A stretch of DNA of 38,045 nucleotides, taken from positions 1 to 38,045 of the forward strand of contig RGJX01000008.1 of assembly GCA_010023045.1 (NCBI GenBank), in the 5' to 3' direction. Of the stretch, positions 20,195 through 29,427 are shown piece by piece (positions within the stretch are counted from its first letter, which is position 1; the number at the start of each line of letters is the position of its first letter). Below the pieces are notes generated by a model. It was given only the letters and a program-made list of their open reading frames with translations, searched no databases and was not told the origin of the DNA. A program made the position numbers and the translations under genes. Origin of the DNA: Actinomycetota bacterium (GTDB lineage: Bacteria; Actinomycetota; Actinomycetes; Nanopelagicales; Nanopelagicaceae).

Positions 20195-20925
20195 TCCGTA
20201 TTTATTACTTTAAAGATCTCAGCGACTCTTCCAGGGCTAAGGCCATTTGCTTCCGCATTCTTCTCGCCCCAACTTCTAACCATATTCTCTAGCTCTGGGT
20301 TATGAGCGGTCTGACTTACATGCGCATTTAACGCAGCCATTTTCTTGCCAAAAGTTTCAGTTATATCCATAAAGTAATTTGGGGTCGGGGAGCCCGTAAT
20401 CCAAACTTCCTTAACTCGCCACGGCTCAAATCCGGAGGCTTTCAAATCGGTAAATGCATATGGATTTCGCGCATCGGGATAGACAGCCTGAAGCGCAGTC
20501 TCGCCGGCTGCTAGATGATCCGGATGACTTGCGAAGATCCGTTCATAATTTCGTTCCGGGGATTGGATAACCATGCGATCTGGTTTAGCTCGCCGAATCT
20601 CCCGGACAATATCTTTTCGGAGTTCTAGTGAAGGCATTAGTGAGCCATCGCGATAATTTAAGAATTGGATTTCAGAAACACCGAGAGCTTGACCGGCGTT
20701 ACGTTGTTCGCGTTGTCGCACTGTGGCCATTTCTTCAAGCGGAACATCCGACTCTTCGCCGCCCTGATCGCCATTTGTGATTATGCAATACGAGACGTTT
20801 ATTCCTTTTGCGGTCCAGTTCGCGATGGTGCCGCCGGCACCGAAATCACAGTCATCTGGATGCGCCATAACCACAAGAATCCGCTTGATTTCATCATCTG
20901 GAATTGGATTAGCTATCGAAGTCAC
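20191..20925 (-). CDS. PIG-L/LmbE-family zinc deacetylase (MshB/Mca-like)
   Basis: A 244-residue enzyme with the family's zinc motif AHPDD (residues 20-24, continuing CDFGAGGT) and the third zinc ligand in SHPDHLAAG. The family removes acetyl or acyl groups from N-acetylglucosamine-type substrates. In actinobacteria the best-known members are MshB and Mca of mycothiol metabolism, which I cannot distinguish here. NGDQGGEES and RxREQRNAGQALGV are typical of the wider group. The GTG start at 20925 lies six bases from a -10 element on the minus strand. Its TAA overlaps the TAA of the convergent cyclophilin gene, with no terminator between them. Confidence 0.85.
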   Translation of the reverse strand: MTSIANPIPDDEIKRILVVMAHPDDCDFGAGGTIANWTAKGINVSYCIITNGDQGGEESDVPLEEMATVRQREQRNAGQALGVSEIQFLNYRDGSLMPSLELRKDIVREIRRAKPDRMVIQSPERNYERIFASHPDHLAAGETALQAVYPDARNPYAFTDLKASGFEPWRVKEVWITGSPTPNYFMDITETFGKKMAALNAHVSQTAHNPELENMVRSWGEKNAEANGLSPGRVAEIFKVINTD

Positions 20926-20931
20926 CGCCGT

Positions 20932-20941
20932 ATTCTAGACT
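20932..20941. promoter_or_regulatory. Overlapping divergent -10 elements of the deacetylase gene and pcrA
   Basis: On the minus strand TAGAAT (20937-20932) lies six bases before the deacetylase GTG at 20925. On the plus strand TAGACT (20936-20941) lies seven bases before the pcrA GTG at 20949. The two hexamers share two base pairs around a TCTAGA core, and only 23 bases separate the two start codons. Confidence 0.6.
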
Positions 20942-20948
20942 TGTTGAT

Positions 20949-23168
20949 GTGTCTAATAGATTGCTTGAAGGGTTAAACCCACAACAGCAATCCGCAGTCA
21001 TACATCAAGGTGGCCCGCTTCTCGTTGTCGCTGGCGCTGGCTCTGGTAAAACACGAGTTCTAACCCGTCGCATCGCATACTTAATGGCCGAAAGAGGCAT
21101 AGAGCCATTTGAGATTCTTGCAATAACTTTCACAAATAAAGCAGCCGGTGAGATGAAAGAGCGGGTTGCGGCTCTCGTTGGAAAGCGCGCCAAAGCGATC
21201 TGGGTATCAACATTTCACTCTGCCTGCGTTCGAATCCTTCGCCAAGAAGCGACTCGATTGGGTTTCTCTACTTCTTATTCAATCTATGACCAGGCCGATA
21301 GCGTCCGGCTCGTTACCTTAGTGATGCGCGATTTGAACCTTGACCAGAAACGTTACAACCCAAGAGCAGTCGCGGCGCTAATCTCGAATGCCAAGAATGA
21401 ATTGTTAGGTCCTGCCGATTACCGAAATGCCACCACCAACCATTTTGAAGAGATTGTTGCTGAGGTCTATGCCATCTATCAACAGCGCTTGACTAGTGCC
21501 AACGCCATGGATTTCGATGATTTAATAATGAAGACTGTCGAAGTATTACAAAAATTCCCAGATGCTAGGGCGCGATATCGCAACCGCTTTAAGCACATTC
21601 TCGTAGATGAGTACCAGGACACAAACCATGCCCAATACATTCTGATTCGCGAACTAGTCGGAACTGATAGAGAGGGAATTCCTGCTGCCGAGCTCTGTGT
21701 GGTGGGTGACGCTGACCAATCTATTTATGGATTTAGAGGCGCAACTATCCGAAACATTCTGCAGTTTGAAGAGGATTACCCAGACGCCACAACAATCTTG
21801 CTCGAACAGAATTATCGCTCTACCCAGAACATACTTAGCGCTGCTAACGCAGTAATCACCAAGAATGAATCACGGAAAGAGAAGAATCTCTGGTCAGATG
21901 CTGGGAGCGGTGCAAAATTAGTTGGATTTGTCGCCGAGAATGAACATCACGAAGCCGAATTTGTGCGAGATGAACTTTATAAATTAAGCGACTCCGGAAA
22001 GTCTCGTTACGGCGATACTGCGATTTTTTATCGTACAAATGCCCAATCTCGCGTCTTTGAAGAAATCTTCATGAGAGCTGGCGTTCCCTACAAAGTTGTT
22101 GGCGGGGTTCGATTCTATGAGCGGAAAGAAGTAAAGGACTTACTTGCTTATCTACGAGTCTTGGTAAACCCAGACGATGAGGTCTCACTCCGCCGAATCA
22201 TCAATACTCCTAAGCGTGGAATAGGCGATCGGGCCCTTGATTCAATCGATGATCTAGCAAAGCGCGATGGGATCTCGTTCTGGCAGGCCCTATCGAGAAG
22301 TTCAATTTCTGATCTTTCACCTCGCGCTAACTCATCTATCCAAGCATTTGTCTCCATGATGACTGCGCTACAAGTACTAGTTGAAGCCAATCGACCACCC
22401 TCAACGATTGCGGCTGCAATCTTGGAACAATCCGGATTACTAGAAGAGTTACGCGCAAGCCATGACCCACAAGATGAAGTTCGAGTTGAGAACCTAGAGG
22501 AATTAGTAGCTGTAGTCGAAGAATACGAAGAGCGAATTGTTGGCGAAGGTGAAACTCCATCATTAGGTGGTTTCCTCGAAGAAGTCTCACTAGTCGCAGA
22601 TGCTGATGAAATCCCAGAAGGTGAGGATCATGGTGGAGTTGTAACGCTAATGACCCTCCATACCGCAAAAGGACTTGAGTTCCCAACGGTTTTTCTAACC
22701 GGTATGGAAGAAGGAGTCTTTCCCCATTCGCGAACACTGGGCGAGAAGAAAGAGTTAGAGGAAGAGCGAAGACTTGCTTATGTTGGATTAACTAGGGCGC
22801 GAGAACGACTTTACCTTTCACGTGCCGAATATCGCTCCGCCTGGGGCGCGCCAAATTACAATCCACCATCACGGTTTCTAGATGAGATTCCGGAGAACTT
22901 GATTGATTGGAACAAGTCCGCAAGCGGCTTTGCATCACCGCCAATAACCCGTAAGAAATTTGCAACTCCACCACCGCCAAGAGCTACCGGAAAACAGAGC
23001 ACCTCATTACAACTTGCTATTGGTGATCGAGTTTCACATGACACCTTTGGATTAGGAACCGTGATATCAGTCTCAGGAGAAGGTGAAAAGGCAGAAGCCA
23101 CTATCAATTTTGGAAGCTATGGAGAGAAGCGTTTGTTGCTCCGTTATGCCCCAGTAGATAAGTTATGA
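20949..23168 (+). CDS. pcrA: ATP-dependent DNA helicase, UvrD/PcrA family
   Basis: A 739-residue superfamily 1A helicase that unwinds DNA 3'-5' in repair and removes RecA and replication blocks. LNPQQQSAV is the Q motif, GAGSGKT at 29-35 is Walker A, VDEYQDT near 218 is motif II, VGDADQSIYGFRGA is motif III, LEQNYRS is motif IV, and VVTLMTLHTAKGLEFP and VGLTRARERLYL are motifs V-VI. The C-terminal LAIGDRVSHDTFGLGTVISV stretch is the Tudor-like domain that binds RNA polymerase in PcrA/UvrD. The start is the GTG at 20949, leaderless; the overlapping ATG at 20947 is out of frame. In mycobacteria uvrD1 also precedes sucC. Confidence 0.96.
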   Translation: MSNRLLEGLNPQQQSAVIHQGGPLLVVAGAGSGKTRVLTRRIAYLMAERGIEPFEILAITFTNKAAGEMKERVAALVGKRAKAIWVSTFHSACVRILRQEATRLGFSTSYSIYDQADSVRLVTLVMRDLNLDQKRYNPRAVAALISNAKNELLGPADYRNATTNHFEEIVAEVYAIYQQRLTSANAMDFDDLIMKTVEVLQKFPDARARYRNRFKHILVDEYQDTNHAQYILIRELVGTDREGIPAAELCVVGDADQSIYGFRGATIRNILQFEEDYPDATTILLEQNYRSTQNILSAANAVITKNESRKEKNLWSDAGSGAKLVGFVAENEHHEAEFVRDELYKLSDSGKSRYGDTAIFYRTNAQSRVFEEIFMRAGVPYKVVGGVRFYERKEVKDLLAYLRVLVNPDDEVSLRRIINTPKRGIGDRALDSIDDLAKRDGISFWQALSRSSISDLSPRANSSIQAFVSMMTALQVLVEANRPPSTIAAAILEQSGLLEELRASHDPQDEVRVENLEELVAVVEEYEERIVGEGETPSLGGFLEEVSLVADADEIPEGEDHGGVVTLMTLHTAKGLEFPTVFLTGMEEGVFPHSRTLGEKKELEEERRLAYVGLTRARERLYLSRAEYRSAWGAPNYNPPSRFLDEIPENLIDWNKSASGFASPPITRKKFATPPPPRATGKQSTSLQLAIGDRVSHDTFGLGTVISVSGEGEKAEATINFGSYGEKRLLLRYAPVDKL

Positions 23169-23171
23169 CCC

Positions 23172-24335
23172 ATGGACCTATTTGAATATCAGGCCCGCGA
23201 TCTCTTTGAAGCAAAAGGCGTTCCCGTCTTAGGTGGAGCGGTAGCAACCACTCCGGAAGAGGCGCGCATTGCCGCTGAAAAATTGGGCGGAAAAGTCGTC
23301 GTCAAAGCACAAGTCAAAATTGGCGGAAGAGGCAAAGCTGGCGGAGTCAAGTTAGCCGAGAACCCTGACGATGCATTTGAAAAAGCAAAAGCAATTTTGG
23401 GAATGGATATTAAAGGCCATCTAGTTAGAAAGGTGATGATTGCCCAGGCCGCTCCGATTGAGAGTGAGTATTACCTGGCAATCCTCCTAGATCGTGCAGC
23501 GAGATCATTCTTGGTAATGGCATCGGTAGCTGGTGGAATGGATATTGAAGAAGTTGCGCATAAGACCCCAGAAAAATTAGCGCGCGTCCATGTAAATGCA
23601 AATGAGGGAGTAGATAAAGCAAAGGCGATAGAAATCGTTAAAAGAGGTGCATTTCCCGAAGATGTTGTCGAACAGGTAGCTGATGTTTTAGTAACTCTCT
23701 GGAAGACCTTCCAAGAATCTGATGCAACGCTCGTTGAAGTAAACCCACTCGTTAAGACCAAAGATGGTCGGATTATCGCGCTAGATGGAAAAGTAACTCT
23801 CGACGATAACGCCGCTTTCCGTCACCCTGATCATGAGGCTCTCATTGATCATGCCGCAACCAATCCACTCGAAGCGCTTGCGAAAGAAAAAGATTTGAAT
23901 TATGTGAAGCTGGATGGTGAAGTTGGAGTCATTGGAAATGGCGCCGGACTAGTCATGAGCACTCTTGATGTCGTCGCTTACGCGGGCGAGAAATATGGAG
24001 TCAAACCAGCCAACTTCCTAGATATTGGTGGTGGAGCTTCCGCCCAGGTCATGGCCGATGGACTATCCATCATCTTGGGAGATCCCGCAGTTAGATCAGT
24101 ATTCGTAAATGTTTTTGGGGGAATAACCGCCTGTGACGCGGTTGCAAATGGAATTGTGCAAGCCCTGGCGATGTTAGGCGATAAGGCAACAAAACCTCTA
24201 GTTGTTCGATTAGATGGAAATAACGTTAATGAGGGAAGAAGAATTCTCAATGAGGCAAACCATCCTCTTGTCTCTCAACTAGACACTATGGATGGAGCTG
24301 CTGCGCGCGCTGCAGAATTGGCGGCGCAGCGATGA
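23172..24335 (+). CDS. sucC: Succinyl-CoA synthetase, beta subunit
   Basis: An ATP-grasp subunit of 387 residues, normal length. Together with SucD it interconverts succinyl-CoA and succinate with formation of a nucleoside triphosphate in the citric acid cycle. [19 protein letters not shown] is the classic N-terminus, [16 protein letters not shown] is the nucleotide-binding region, VEVNPLV and [11 protein letters not shown] carry metal-site residues, and NFLDIGGGA and [11 protein letters not shown] complete the C-terminal domain. The start lies three bases after the pcrA stop, so the gene is probably transcribed from the pcrA promoter. It overlaps sucD as ATGA. Confidence 0.97.
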   Translation: MDLFEYQARDLFEAKGVPVLGGAVATTPEEARIAAEKLGGKVVVKAQVKIGGRGKAGGVKLAENPDDAFEKAKAILGMDIKGHLVRKVMIAQAAPIESEYYLAILLDRAARSFLVMASVAGGMDIEEVAHKTPEKLARVHVNANEGVDKAKAIEIVKRGAFPEDVVEQVADVLVTLWKTFQESDATLVEVNPLVKTKDGRIIALDGKVTLDDNAAFRHPDHEALIDHAATNPLEALAKEKDLNYVKLDGEVGVIGNGAGLVMSTLDVVAYAGEKYGVKPANFLDIGGGASAQVMADGLSIILGDPAVRSVFVNVFGGITACDAVANGIVQALAMLGDKATKPLVVRLDGNNVNEGRRILNEANHPLVSQLDTMDGAAARAAELAAQR

Positions 24336-25213
24336 GTATCTTCATAAATGAGAATACAAAAGTAATAGTCCAAGGTATGACCGGCTCCGAAGGTACTAAA
24401 CACACACGTCGAATGATTGCTAGTGGAACAAAGATTGTTGGTGGCGTAACACCTGGAAAAGGTGGACAAGAAGTTGAGATAGAAGGAAAGAAACTGCCAG
24501 TATTTAATTCCGTCAAGGAAGCTGTTGCAGCCACCGGCGCAAATGCCTCTGTGGTATTTGTACCGCCGAAGTTTGCGAAAGCAGCTGTGATAGATGCAAT
24601 CGATGCAGAAGTCCCATTAGTAGTTGTGATCACTGAAGGAATTCCCGTCCATGACACGGCCGCCTTCTTTGCCTACTCCCAAGAGAAAGGCAAGACGCGC
24701 ATCATTGGCCCAAATTGCCCCGGGCTAATATCTCCTGGAAAGTGCAATATCGGAATTACTCCTTCTGACATTACTGGCCCAGGAAAAATCGGTTTAGTTT
24801 CTAAATCTGGAACTCTTACCTACCAGATGATGTATGAGTTAAGAGATATCGGTTTCACAACAGCCGTTGGTATTGGTGGCGACCCGATTATTGGAACAAC
24901 GCATATAGATTGCCTCCGCGCCTTTCAAGATGACCCGGAAACTGAAGCGATCGTGATGATTGGTGAGATAGGTGGCGACGCGGAAGAGCGAGCTGCTGCA
25001 TTTATAAAGGAGTATGTGACTAAACCAGTCGTTGGTTATGTTGCTGGCTTTACTGCCCCAGAAGGAAAGACAATGGGACATGCTGGTGCAATCGTCTCGG
25101 GTTCTTCAGGAACGGCGGAGGCAAAGAAGGTTGCCCTTGAAGCAGCTGGAGTGAAAGTCGGAAAAACTCCGAGTGAGACTGCTCGACTGCTCCGCGGAAT
25201 TCTAAAAGCCTAG
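24332..25213 (+). CDS. sucD: Succinyl-CoA synthetase, alpha subunit
   Basis: The CoA-binding subunit, 293 residues. [21 protein letters not shown] binds CoA, and the phosphorylated His lies in [18 protein letters not shown] near residue 250. [17 protein letters not shown] and SKSGTLTYQ are intact family stretches. The ATG overlaps the sucC stop. A membrane protein gene follows after two bases, the conserved actinobacterial order. Confidence 0.97.
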   Translation: MSIFINENTKVIVQGMTGSEGTKHTRRMIASGTKIVGGVTPGKGGQEVEIEGKKLPVFNSVKEAVAATGANASVVFVPPKFAKAAVIDAIDAEVPLVVVITEGIPVHDTAAFFAYSQEKGKTRIIGPNCPGLISPGKCNIGITPSDITGPGKIGLVSKSGTLTYQMMYELRDIGFTTAVGIGGDPIIGTTHIDCLRAFQDDPETEAIVMIGEIGGDAEERAAAFIKEYVTKPVVGYVAGFTAPEGKTMGHAGAIVSGSSGTAEAKKVALEAAGVKVGKTPSETARLLRGILKA

Positions 25214-25215
25214 TA

Positions 25216-26340
25216 ATGACGCGAATCCTGCGCGTTGGTATTCAACAAGGGATTCGCACTCTTACTTTAATACTTCTCCCCATTGCCTTTATTTCATTAG
25301 TTGCGTGGGCAACAGCTGGGAGCTCATCGGGAAATACCGCCGATCCACTCCGTGCAGCACTCTGGTTCTTTCTAGCGCTTCATCAAGTTCCACTCCAACT
25401 ATCGCTCTCTGATGCCACAATCTCTGGCTCACTAACTTTCTTGCCGGTCGGCGGTCTACTTATTCCTTTTTTCGCAACTAGGAGCGGATATCTCCGAATG
25501 GTTGAGACGCTAGGAGAGCCCAACCACCGCGAAAGACGTTTATACATCCTCGCTTTATCGACTAGCTATGCGCTTATTGGTTATCTATTTGTAATGGCTT
25601 CACTCGGTGAAACGGTAAGAGTTGCCTTTTATATAGCGATCCCAATCCTCTTTATTGTTTCCGCGATTTCTGCATTTCTTGTTAGTGGTGCGCTGCCAAA
25701 ACATGCAGTCCAGTTTCCCTGGCAACGAGCGCTACGAATAATTTGGATGGCGCTAATTGCGCTATTGGGCTTTAGCTCAATTGCTCTCTCGGCATCATTG
25801 ATCTATCACTTTGAGATTGTTCTAAATCTAACGCGAGTTATTGAACCTGGAATCTTTGGGGGATTGGTCTTACTGATTGGCCAGCTTATGTATTTACCGA
25901 ATATTTCGGTTGCAACCCTAAGCTATTTCTCTGGAGCTGGGATATCTATTGGTGAAGGGAGCCTACTTTCGCCCTTTAGCCACCGCATCGATGAAATCCC
26001 TGCGATTCCATTACTAGGCGCGCTACCTGTAACTAATCATCTCTACCTTATTTCGCTATCGCTTATCACTCTAGGAATTGGGGCGGCAATCGCTAACTAT
26101 GGAGCTAAAACTTATAGCGATGTTAGTGAGAGAAAACGTTTCTATATTTCATCATCCCTTATCTCGGTAGCGCTCTTTCTTGCAGTTGCCCGCGCTAGTA
26201 GCGGTCAACTTCTATCGGCAAATCTTCCATCGGTGGGACCAATCTGGTGGGCTCTACCAATCGTCATTACCGCTCAATTTGCGCTTGGCGGAGCGCTCTT
26301 CATCTTTGCTCCTAAAGTTCTCGCAAAGCTAAAGCGGTAA
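25216..26340 (+). CDS. Integral membrane protein, DUF6350/PerM-like
   Basis: A 374-residue polytopic membrane protein with about eight to ten hydrophobic segments. I identify it mainly by position and style: the actinobacterial gene directly after sucD is a DUF6350 protein, called PerM in M. tuberculosis (Rv0955), which stabilises cell division. Supporting features are the N-terminal RxGxxQGxRTL stretch, FLPVGGLLIPFFATRSGYLR in the third segment, and a small acidic cytoplasmic loop. No enzymatic motif is visible. purN and purH, which follow perM in many relatives, are absent here. It ends 14 bases before folD. Confidence 0.65.
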   Translation: MTRILRVGIQQGIRTLTLILLPIAFISLVAWATAGSSSGNTADPLRAALWFFLALHQVPLQLSLSDATISGSLTFLPVGGLLIPFFATRSGYLRMVETLGEPNHRERRLYILALSTSYALIGYLFVMASLGETVRVAFYIAIPILFIVSAISAFLVSGALPKHAVQFPWQRALRIIWMALIALLGFSSIALSASLIYHFEIVLNLTRVIEPGIFGGLVLLIGQLMYLPNISVATLSYFSGAGISIGEGSLLSPFSHRIDEIPAIPLLGALPVTNHLYLISLSLITLGIGAAIANYGAKTYSDVSERKRFYISSSLISVALFLAVARASSGQLLSANLPSVGPIWWALPIVITAQFALGGALFIFAPKVLAKLKR

Positions 26341-26342
26341 AT

Positions 26343-26348
26343 TAGACT
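26343..26348 (+). promoter_or_regulatory. Leaderless-type -10 element for folD
   Basis: TAGACT lies six bases before the ATG at 26355 and begins two bases after the stop of the membrane protein gene, so folD can be transcribed separately from the sucCD operon. Confidence 0.55.
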
Positions 26349-26354
26349 CTTCTT

Positions 26355-27125
26355 ATGGCGACCGCTGCGAGAGTGCTTGATGGCAAGAAGCTCGCTACTG
26401 AGATAAAAGCGAAGCTCGCCTCACAAATTAAATCCGAGAACCTACAACTCGGCCTAGGAACAATCCTGGTCGGCTCAGATCCAAGCTCGCACTCTTATGT
26501 TGCCGGTAAGCATCGCGATTGTGCTGAGGTGGGAATCAAATCAATTCGGGTTGAGTTACCCGAAAGCGCTTCCGAGAGTGAAATCCTCTCCGCCGTAGCA
26601 AAACTAAATGGTGACTCAAGCTGTACCGGCTTTATTGTCCAACTTCCCTTACCAAAAGGTGTAAATGGCAACAAAGTCCTAGAGAGTATTGATCCATCCA
26701 AGGACGCATTTGAATTGGTATCTCAAAATGGAATCTCTTGGGAAGGTAAGGATGTCGTAATTGTTGGAAGAGGAACTACGGTTGGAAGGCCATTAAGTCT
26801 TTTGCTCTCTGGAAAAGGTGCTAACGCAACTGTCACCATCGCTCATTCAAAAACAGTTGATTTAAACGCGCATTTGAAGCGCGCCGAGATAATCGTTGCT
26901 GCTTTAGGTAAGCCAAATTTCCTAAAGAGTGAGATGTTGAGAGAAGGTGCGGTCGTAATTGATGTTGGCTTAACTCGGATCGGCGAGAAATTAGTTGGCG
27001 ATGTAGACCCAAGTGTTTACGAGAAAGCAAGCGCCTACTCCCCAGTCCCGGGTGGAGTTGGTCCACTTACGCGCGCCATGTTGTTAAGCAATGTTTTAGA
27101 ACTCGCCAGAAAGAGCTTTAATTGA
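26355..27125 (+). CDS. folD: FolD bifunctional methylenetetrahydrofolate dehydrogenase/cyclohydrolase with an internal deletion
   Basis: FolD interconverts 5,10-methylene-, methenyl- and 10-formyl-tetrahydrofolate using NADP. The N-terminal SHSYVAGKHRDCAEVGI with catalytic Lys52, the VQLPLP motif (95-100), the Rossmann VGRGTTVGRPLSLLL and the C-terminal PVPGGVGPLTRAMLL are intact. The protein is only 256 residues: after SIDPSKDA (residue 118) it jumps to FELVSQNGISWEGK, losing about 26 residues. These normally hold the D-G-[FL]-H-P...N stretch and the highly conserved PCTPxG loop of the active site. The reading frame is kept. Activity is doubtful unless the gap is an assembly error. The TGA overlaps the TTG of the next gene. 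Confidence 0.88.
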   Translation: MATAARVLDGKKLATEIKAKLASQIKSENLQLGLGTILVGSDPSSHSYVAGKHRDCAEVGIKSIRVELPESASESEILSAVAKLNGDSSCTGFIVQLPLPKGVNGNKVLESIDPSKDAFELVSQNGISWEGKDVVIVGRGTTVGRPLSLLLSGKGANATVTIAHSKTVDLNAHLKRAEIIVAALGKPNFLKSEMLREGAVVIDVGLTRIGEKLVGDVDPSVYEKASAYSPVPGGVGPLTRAMLLSNVLELARKSFN

Positions 27126-27328
27126 AGCGGCTTTCTTACCTGATCGCGCTGTTGGCTCTTGCAATTTCGGCCTTGCTCTCGGTTCGTATCGGCGCCATCA
27201 CTCTTGCGTTAGCTCTGGCTACCTATTCAATCCCTAGTTTTAAGACCAGCCGACCCTTAGAGAAAATAGTTACGCTTCTTTTAGTGGTCTCGCTCATAAC
27301 GGTCGCATTGGCGCTTCCGCGGAGGTAG
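27122..27328 (+). CDS. Small membrane protein, DUF3017-like
   Basis: A 68-residue protein made of two or three hydrophobic segments (about 4-19, 21-37 and 50-65) with a basic N-terminus and ending in PRR. A DUF3017 gene lies between folD and mdh in streptomycetes and other actinobacteria, and this one has the same place, size class and topology; SVRIGAITLALAL fits the family style. Its function is unknown. The start is a TTG overlapping the folD stop (TTGA), so translation depends on folD. Confidence 0.6.
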   Translation: MKRLSYLIALLALAISALLSVRIGAITLALALATYSIPSFKTSRPLEKIVTLLLVVSLITVALALPRR

Positions 27329-27332
27329 CCGG

Positions 27333-27338
27333 TAGGTT
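27333..27338 (+). promoter_or_regulatory. Possible -10 element for mdh
   Basis: TAGGTT ends eight bases before the ATG at 27347, slightly farther than the six of the other leaderless-type elements. No Shine-Dalgarno sequence is visible before the start. Confidence 0.4.
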
Positions 27339-27346
27339 CTGCGGCT

Positions 27347-28146
27347 ATGAGCAGATCAGGGAAAGTCACTGTTGTTGGAGCTGGTTTCTATGGATCTACC
27401 ACCGCTCTTCGATTAGCGGAATATGACATCTTTGAAACAGTTGTAATCACCGATATCGTCGAAGGTAAGCCAGAAGGTATTGCACTAGACATTAATCAAT
27501 CTAGATCTATTGAGGGTTTTGAAACCAAAGTTGTTGGACAAACTACTAACGCTGAAGGCGCTGGATATGAAGCGACTGCCAACTCTGATGTCGTCGTGAT
27601 AACTGCTGGTTTGCCGCGCAAACCAGGCATGAGTCGAATGGATTTAATTGGAGTCAACGCTGGAATTGTGCGAGGGGTAGCTGAGAATATTGCTAAGCAT
27701 TCTCCAAATGCGGTCTTGATTGTCGTTTCAAATCCACTTGATGAAATGACAGCACTTGCTCAAATAGCTTCTAAGTTTCCACACAATCGCGTTATGGGCC
27801 AAGCAGGAATGTTAGATACCGCTCGATTTACCCACTTTGTAGCCGAAAAATTGAGCGTGAGATTGTTGCGCTACTAAAGACCGGATCTGCATATTACGCA
27901 CCTTCTGCAGCTGCAGCCCGAATGGCTCGTGCTGTAATCACCGACTCACGTGAAGTGATGCCGGTCTGTGCCTGGGTTACCGGTGAATACGGCATCTCTG
28001 GTGTGTACCTCGGCGTCGAAGCTGAGATAGGAAGAAGTGGTATATCCAAGGTTGTCGAAGGTTCGCTCTCTGGGAATGAACTTGAAGAGCTTAAGAAGGC
28101 CGCCGAAGCAGTCCGCGCAAAGCAAGCAGATGTGAAAGATCTATAG
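27347..28146 (+). pseudogene. mdh: Malate dehydrogenase (LDH-like type), disrupted by internal deletion and frameshift
   Basis: Malate dehydrogenase oxidises malate to oxaloacetate with NAD+. The first part (27347-27877, 176 residues) has the VVGAGFYGSTTA nucleotide loop, GLPRKPGMSRMDL, VSNPLDEM and GQAGMLDTARF with the conserved Asp and Arg, then runs out of frame after FVAEKLSV. The family sequence resumes in another frame near 27859 as EIVALLKTGSAYYAPSAA and continues to the normal C-terminus at 28146. About 50 codons are missing between, including the catalytic His of the GGHGD motif. Neither fragment can be active. The alternatives are a true pseudogene or a deletion in the assembly; the rest of the gene shows no decay. 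Confidence 0.85.
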
Positions 28147-28156
28147 GAAGGAAGCC

Positions 28157-29371
28157 ATGTCAAAGATAAAAGTACAAGGAACCGTCGTCGAGCTAGATGG
28201 CGATGAGATGACCCGAATCATCTGGGACTTCATCAAAAAACAGCTCATCCTTCCCTACCTTGATATAAATCTTGAGTACTACGACCTTGGAATTGAGTAT
28301 CGCGACGCCACAAATGACCAGGTCACAATCGATTGTGCGAATGCAATAAAGAAGCATGGCGTTGGAGTTAAGTGCGCAACCATCACTCCTGATGAGGCCC
28401 GCGTAAAAGAGTTCAATCTCAAACAGATGTGGAAGTCCCCAAACGGAACTATTCGCAACATTCTTGGCGGAGTTATCTTCCGTGAGCCAATCATCATTAA
28501 GAATGTACCGAGGTTGATTCCTCATTGGAGTAAGCCCATTGTGATTGGCCGTCATGCATTTGGCGATCAATACCGTGCTACCGATTTCAAAGTTCCCGGA
28601 GCTGGAAAGTTAACAGTCACTTTCACCCCGGCCGATGGCTCAGCGCCGATGGAATTCAACGTCTTTGATTTCCCAAGTTCAGGCGTTGCGATGACTATGT
28701 ACAACTTGGATCAATCAATCCGAGACTTCGCACGCGCTTCCTTCAATTATGGATTGACTCGTAAGTATCCGGTCTATCTCTCAACAAAGAACACAATTCT
28801 TAAGGCTTACGATGGTCGATTCAAAGATATCTTTGCTGAGATCTTCGAGAGCGAATTCAAAACTGAGTTTGACAAGCTCGGTCTTGAGTATGACCACCGC
28901 CTAATCGATGACATGGTCGCAACATCACTTCGCTGGGAAGGTGGATATATCTGGGCTTGTAAGAATTATGATGGCGATGTCCAGAGCGATACCGTCGCTC
29001 AAGGTTACGGATCACTTGGTCTGATGACCTCCGTATTGATGACCCCAGATGGAAAGACCGTTGAGGCCGAAGCTGCTCATGGCACAGTTACTCGCCACTA
29101 TCGCGATCACCAAGCCGGAAAGGCAACCTCCACTAATCCAATCGCCTCAATCTTTGCTTGGACCCAAGGTCTCCAACACCGTGCAAAACTAGATAACACT
29201 CCCGAAGTTGCAAAGTTCGCCTCAACTCTAGAGCGGGTATGTATCGAAACGGTTGAGAGTGGAAAGATGACTAAAGATCTCGCACTTTTGATAAGTCATG
29301 ATGCTCCATGGCTCAATACTCAAGAGTTCTTAGCGGCGATTGATGAGAATCTAAAGAAGGCTATGAAGTAG
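28157..29371 (+). CDS. icd: NADP-dependent isocitrate dehydrogenase, eukaryotic-like dimeric type
   Basis: A 404-residue enzyme that converts isocitrate to 2-oxoglutarate and supplies NADPH. It is close to the animal IDH1/IDH2 type rather than the E. coli type: [20 protein letters not shown], the substrate site [32 protein letters not shown] and [15 protein letters not shown] with the following [15 protein letters not shown] are all intact. GGAAGGAAG just upstream of the ATG is a good Shine-Dalgarno sequence. It follows the mdh remnant by ten bases and ends in a strong terminator. Confidence 0.96.
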   Translation: MSKIKVQGTVVELDGDEMTRIIWDFIKKQLILPYLDINLEYYDLGIEYRDATNDQVTIDCANAIKKHGVGVKCATITPDEARVKEFNLKQMWKSPNGTIRNILGGVIFREPIIIKNVPRLIPHWSKPIVIGRHAFGDQYRATDFKVPGAGKLTVTFTPADGSAPMEFNVFDFPSSGVAMTMYNLDQSIRDFARASFNYGLTRKYPVYLSTKNTILKAYDGRFKDIFAEIFESEFKTEFDKLGLEYDHRLIDDMVATSLRWEGGYIWACKNYDGDVQSDTVAQGYGSLGLMTSVLMTPDGKTVEAEAAHGTVTRHYRDHQAGKATSTNPIASIFAWTQGLQHRAKLDNTPEVAKFASTLERVCIETVESGKMTKDLALLISHDAPWLNTQEFLAAIDENLKKAMK

Positions 29372-29383
29372 CACCAAGACTAA

Positions 29384-29420
29384 AGTAAAAAAGCCCCCGT
29401 CATTCGGGGGCTTTTTTACT
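29384..29420. terminator. Strong bidirectional terminator between icd and the ABC ATPase gene
   Basis: A perfect 16-bp stem (29384-29399 with 29405-29420) and a TCATT loop. A GCCCCCG core is flanked by an A-tract and a T-tract, so it works in both directions for the convergent genes. Confidence 0.95.
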
Positions 29421-29427
29421 TACTTTT

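Noticed and set aside
27922-28146. Separate 74-residue gene after mdh
   Set aside because: Its sequence is the C-terminus of malate dehydrogenase and continues upstream without a start into family sequence, so it is part of the disrupted mdh.
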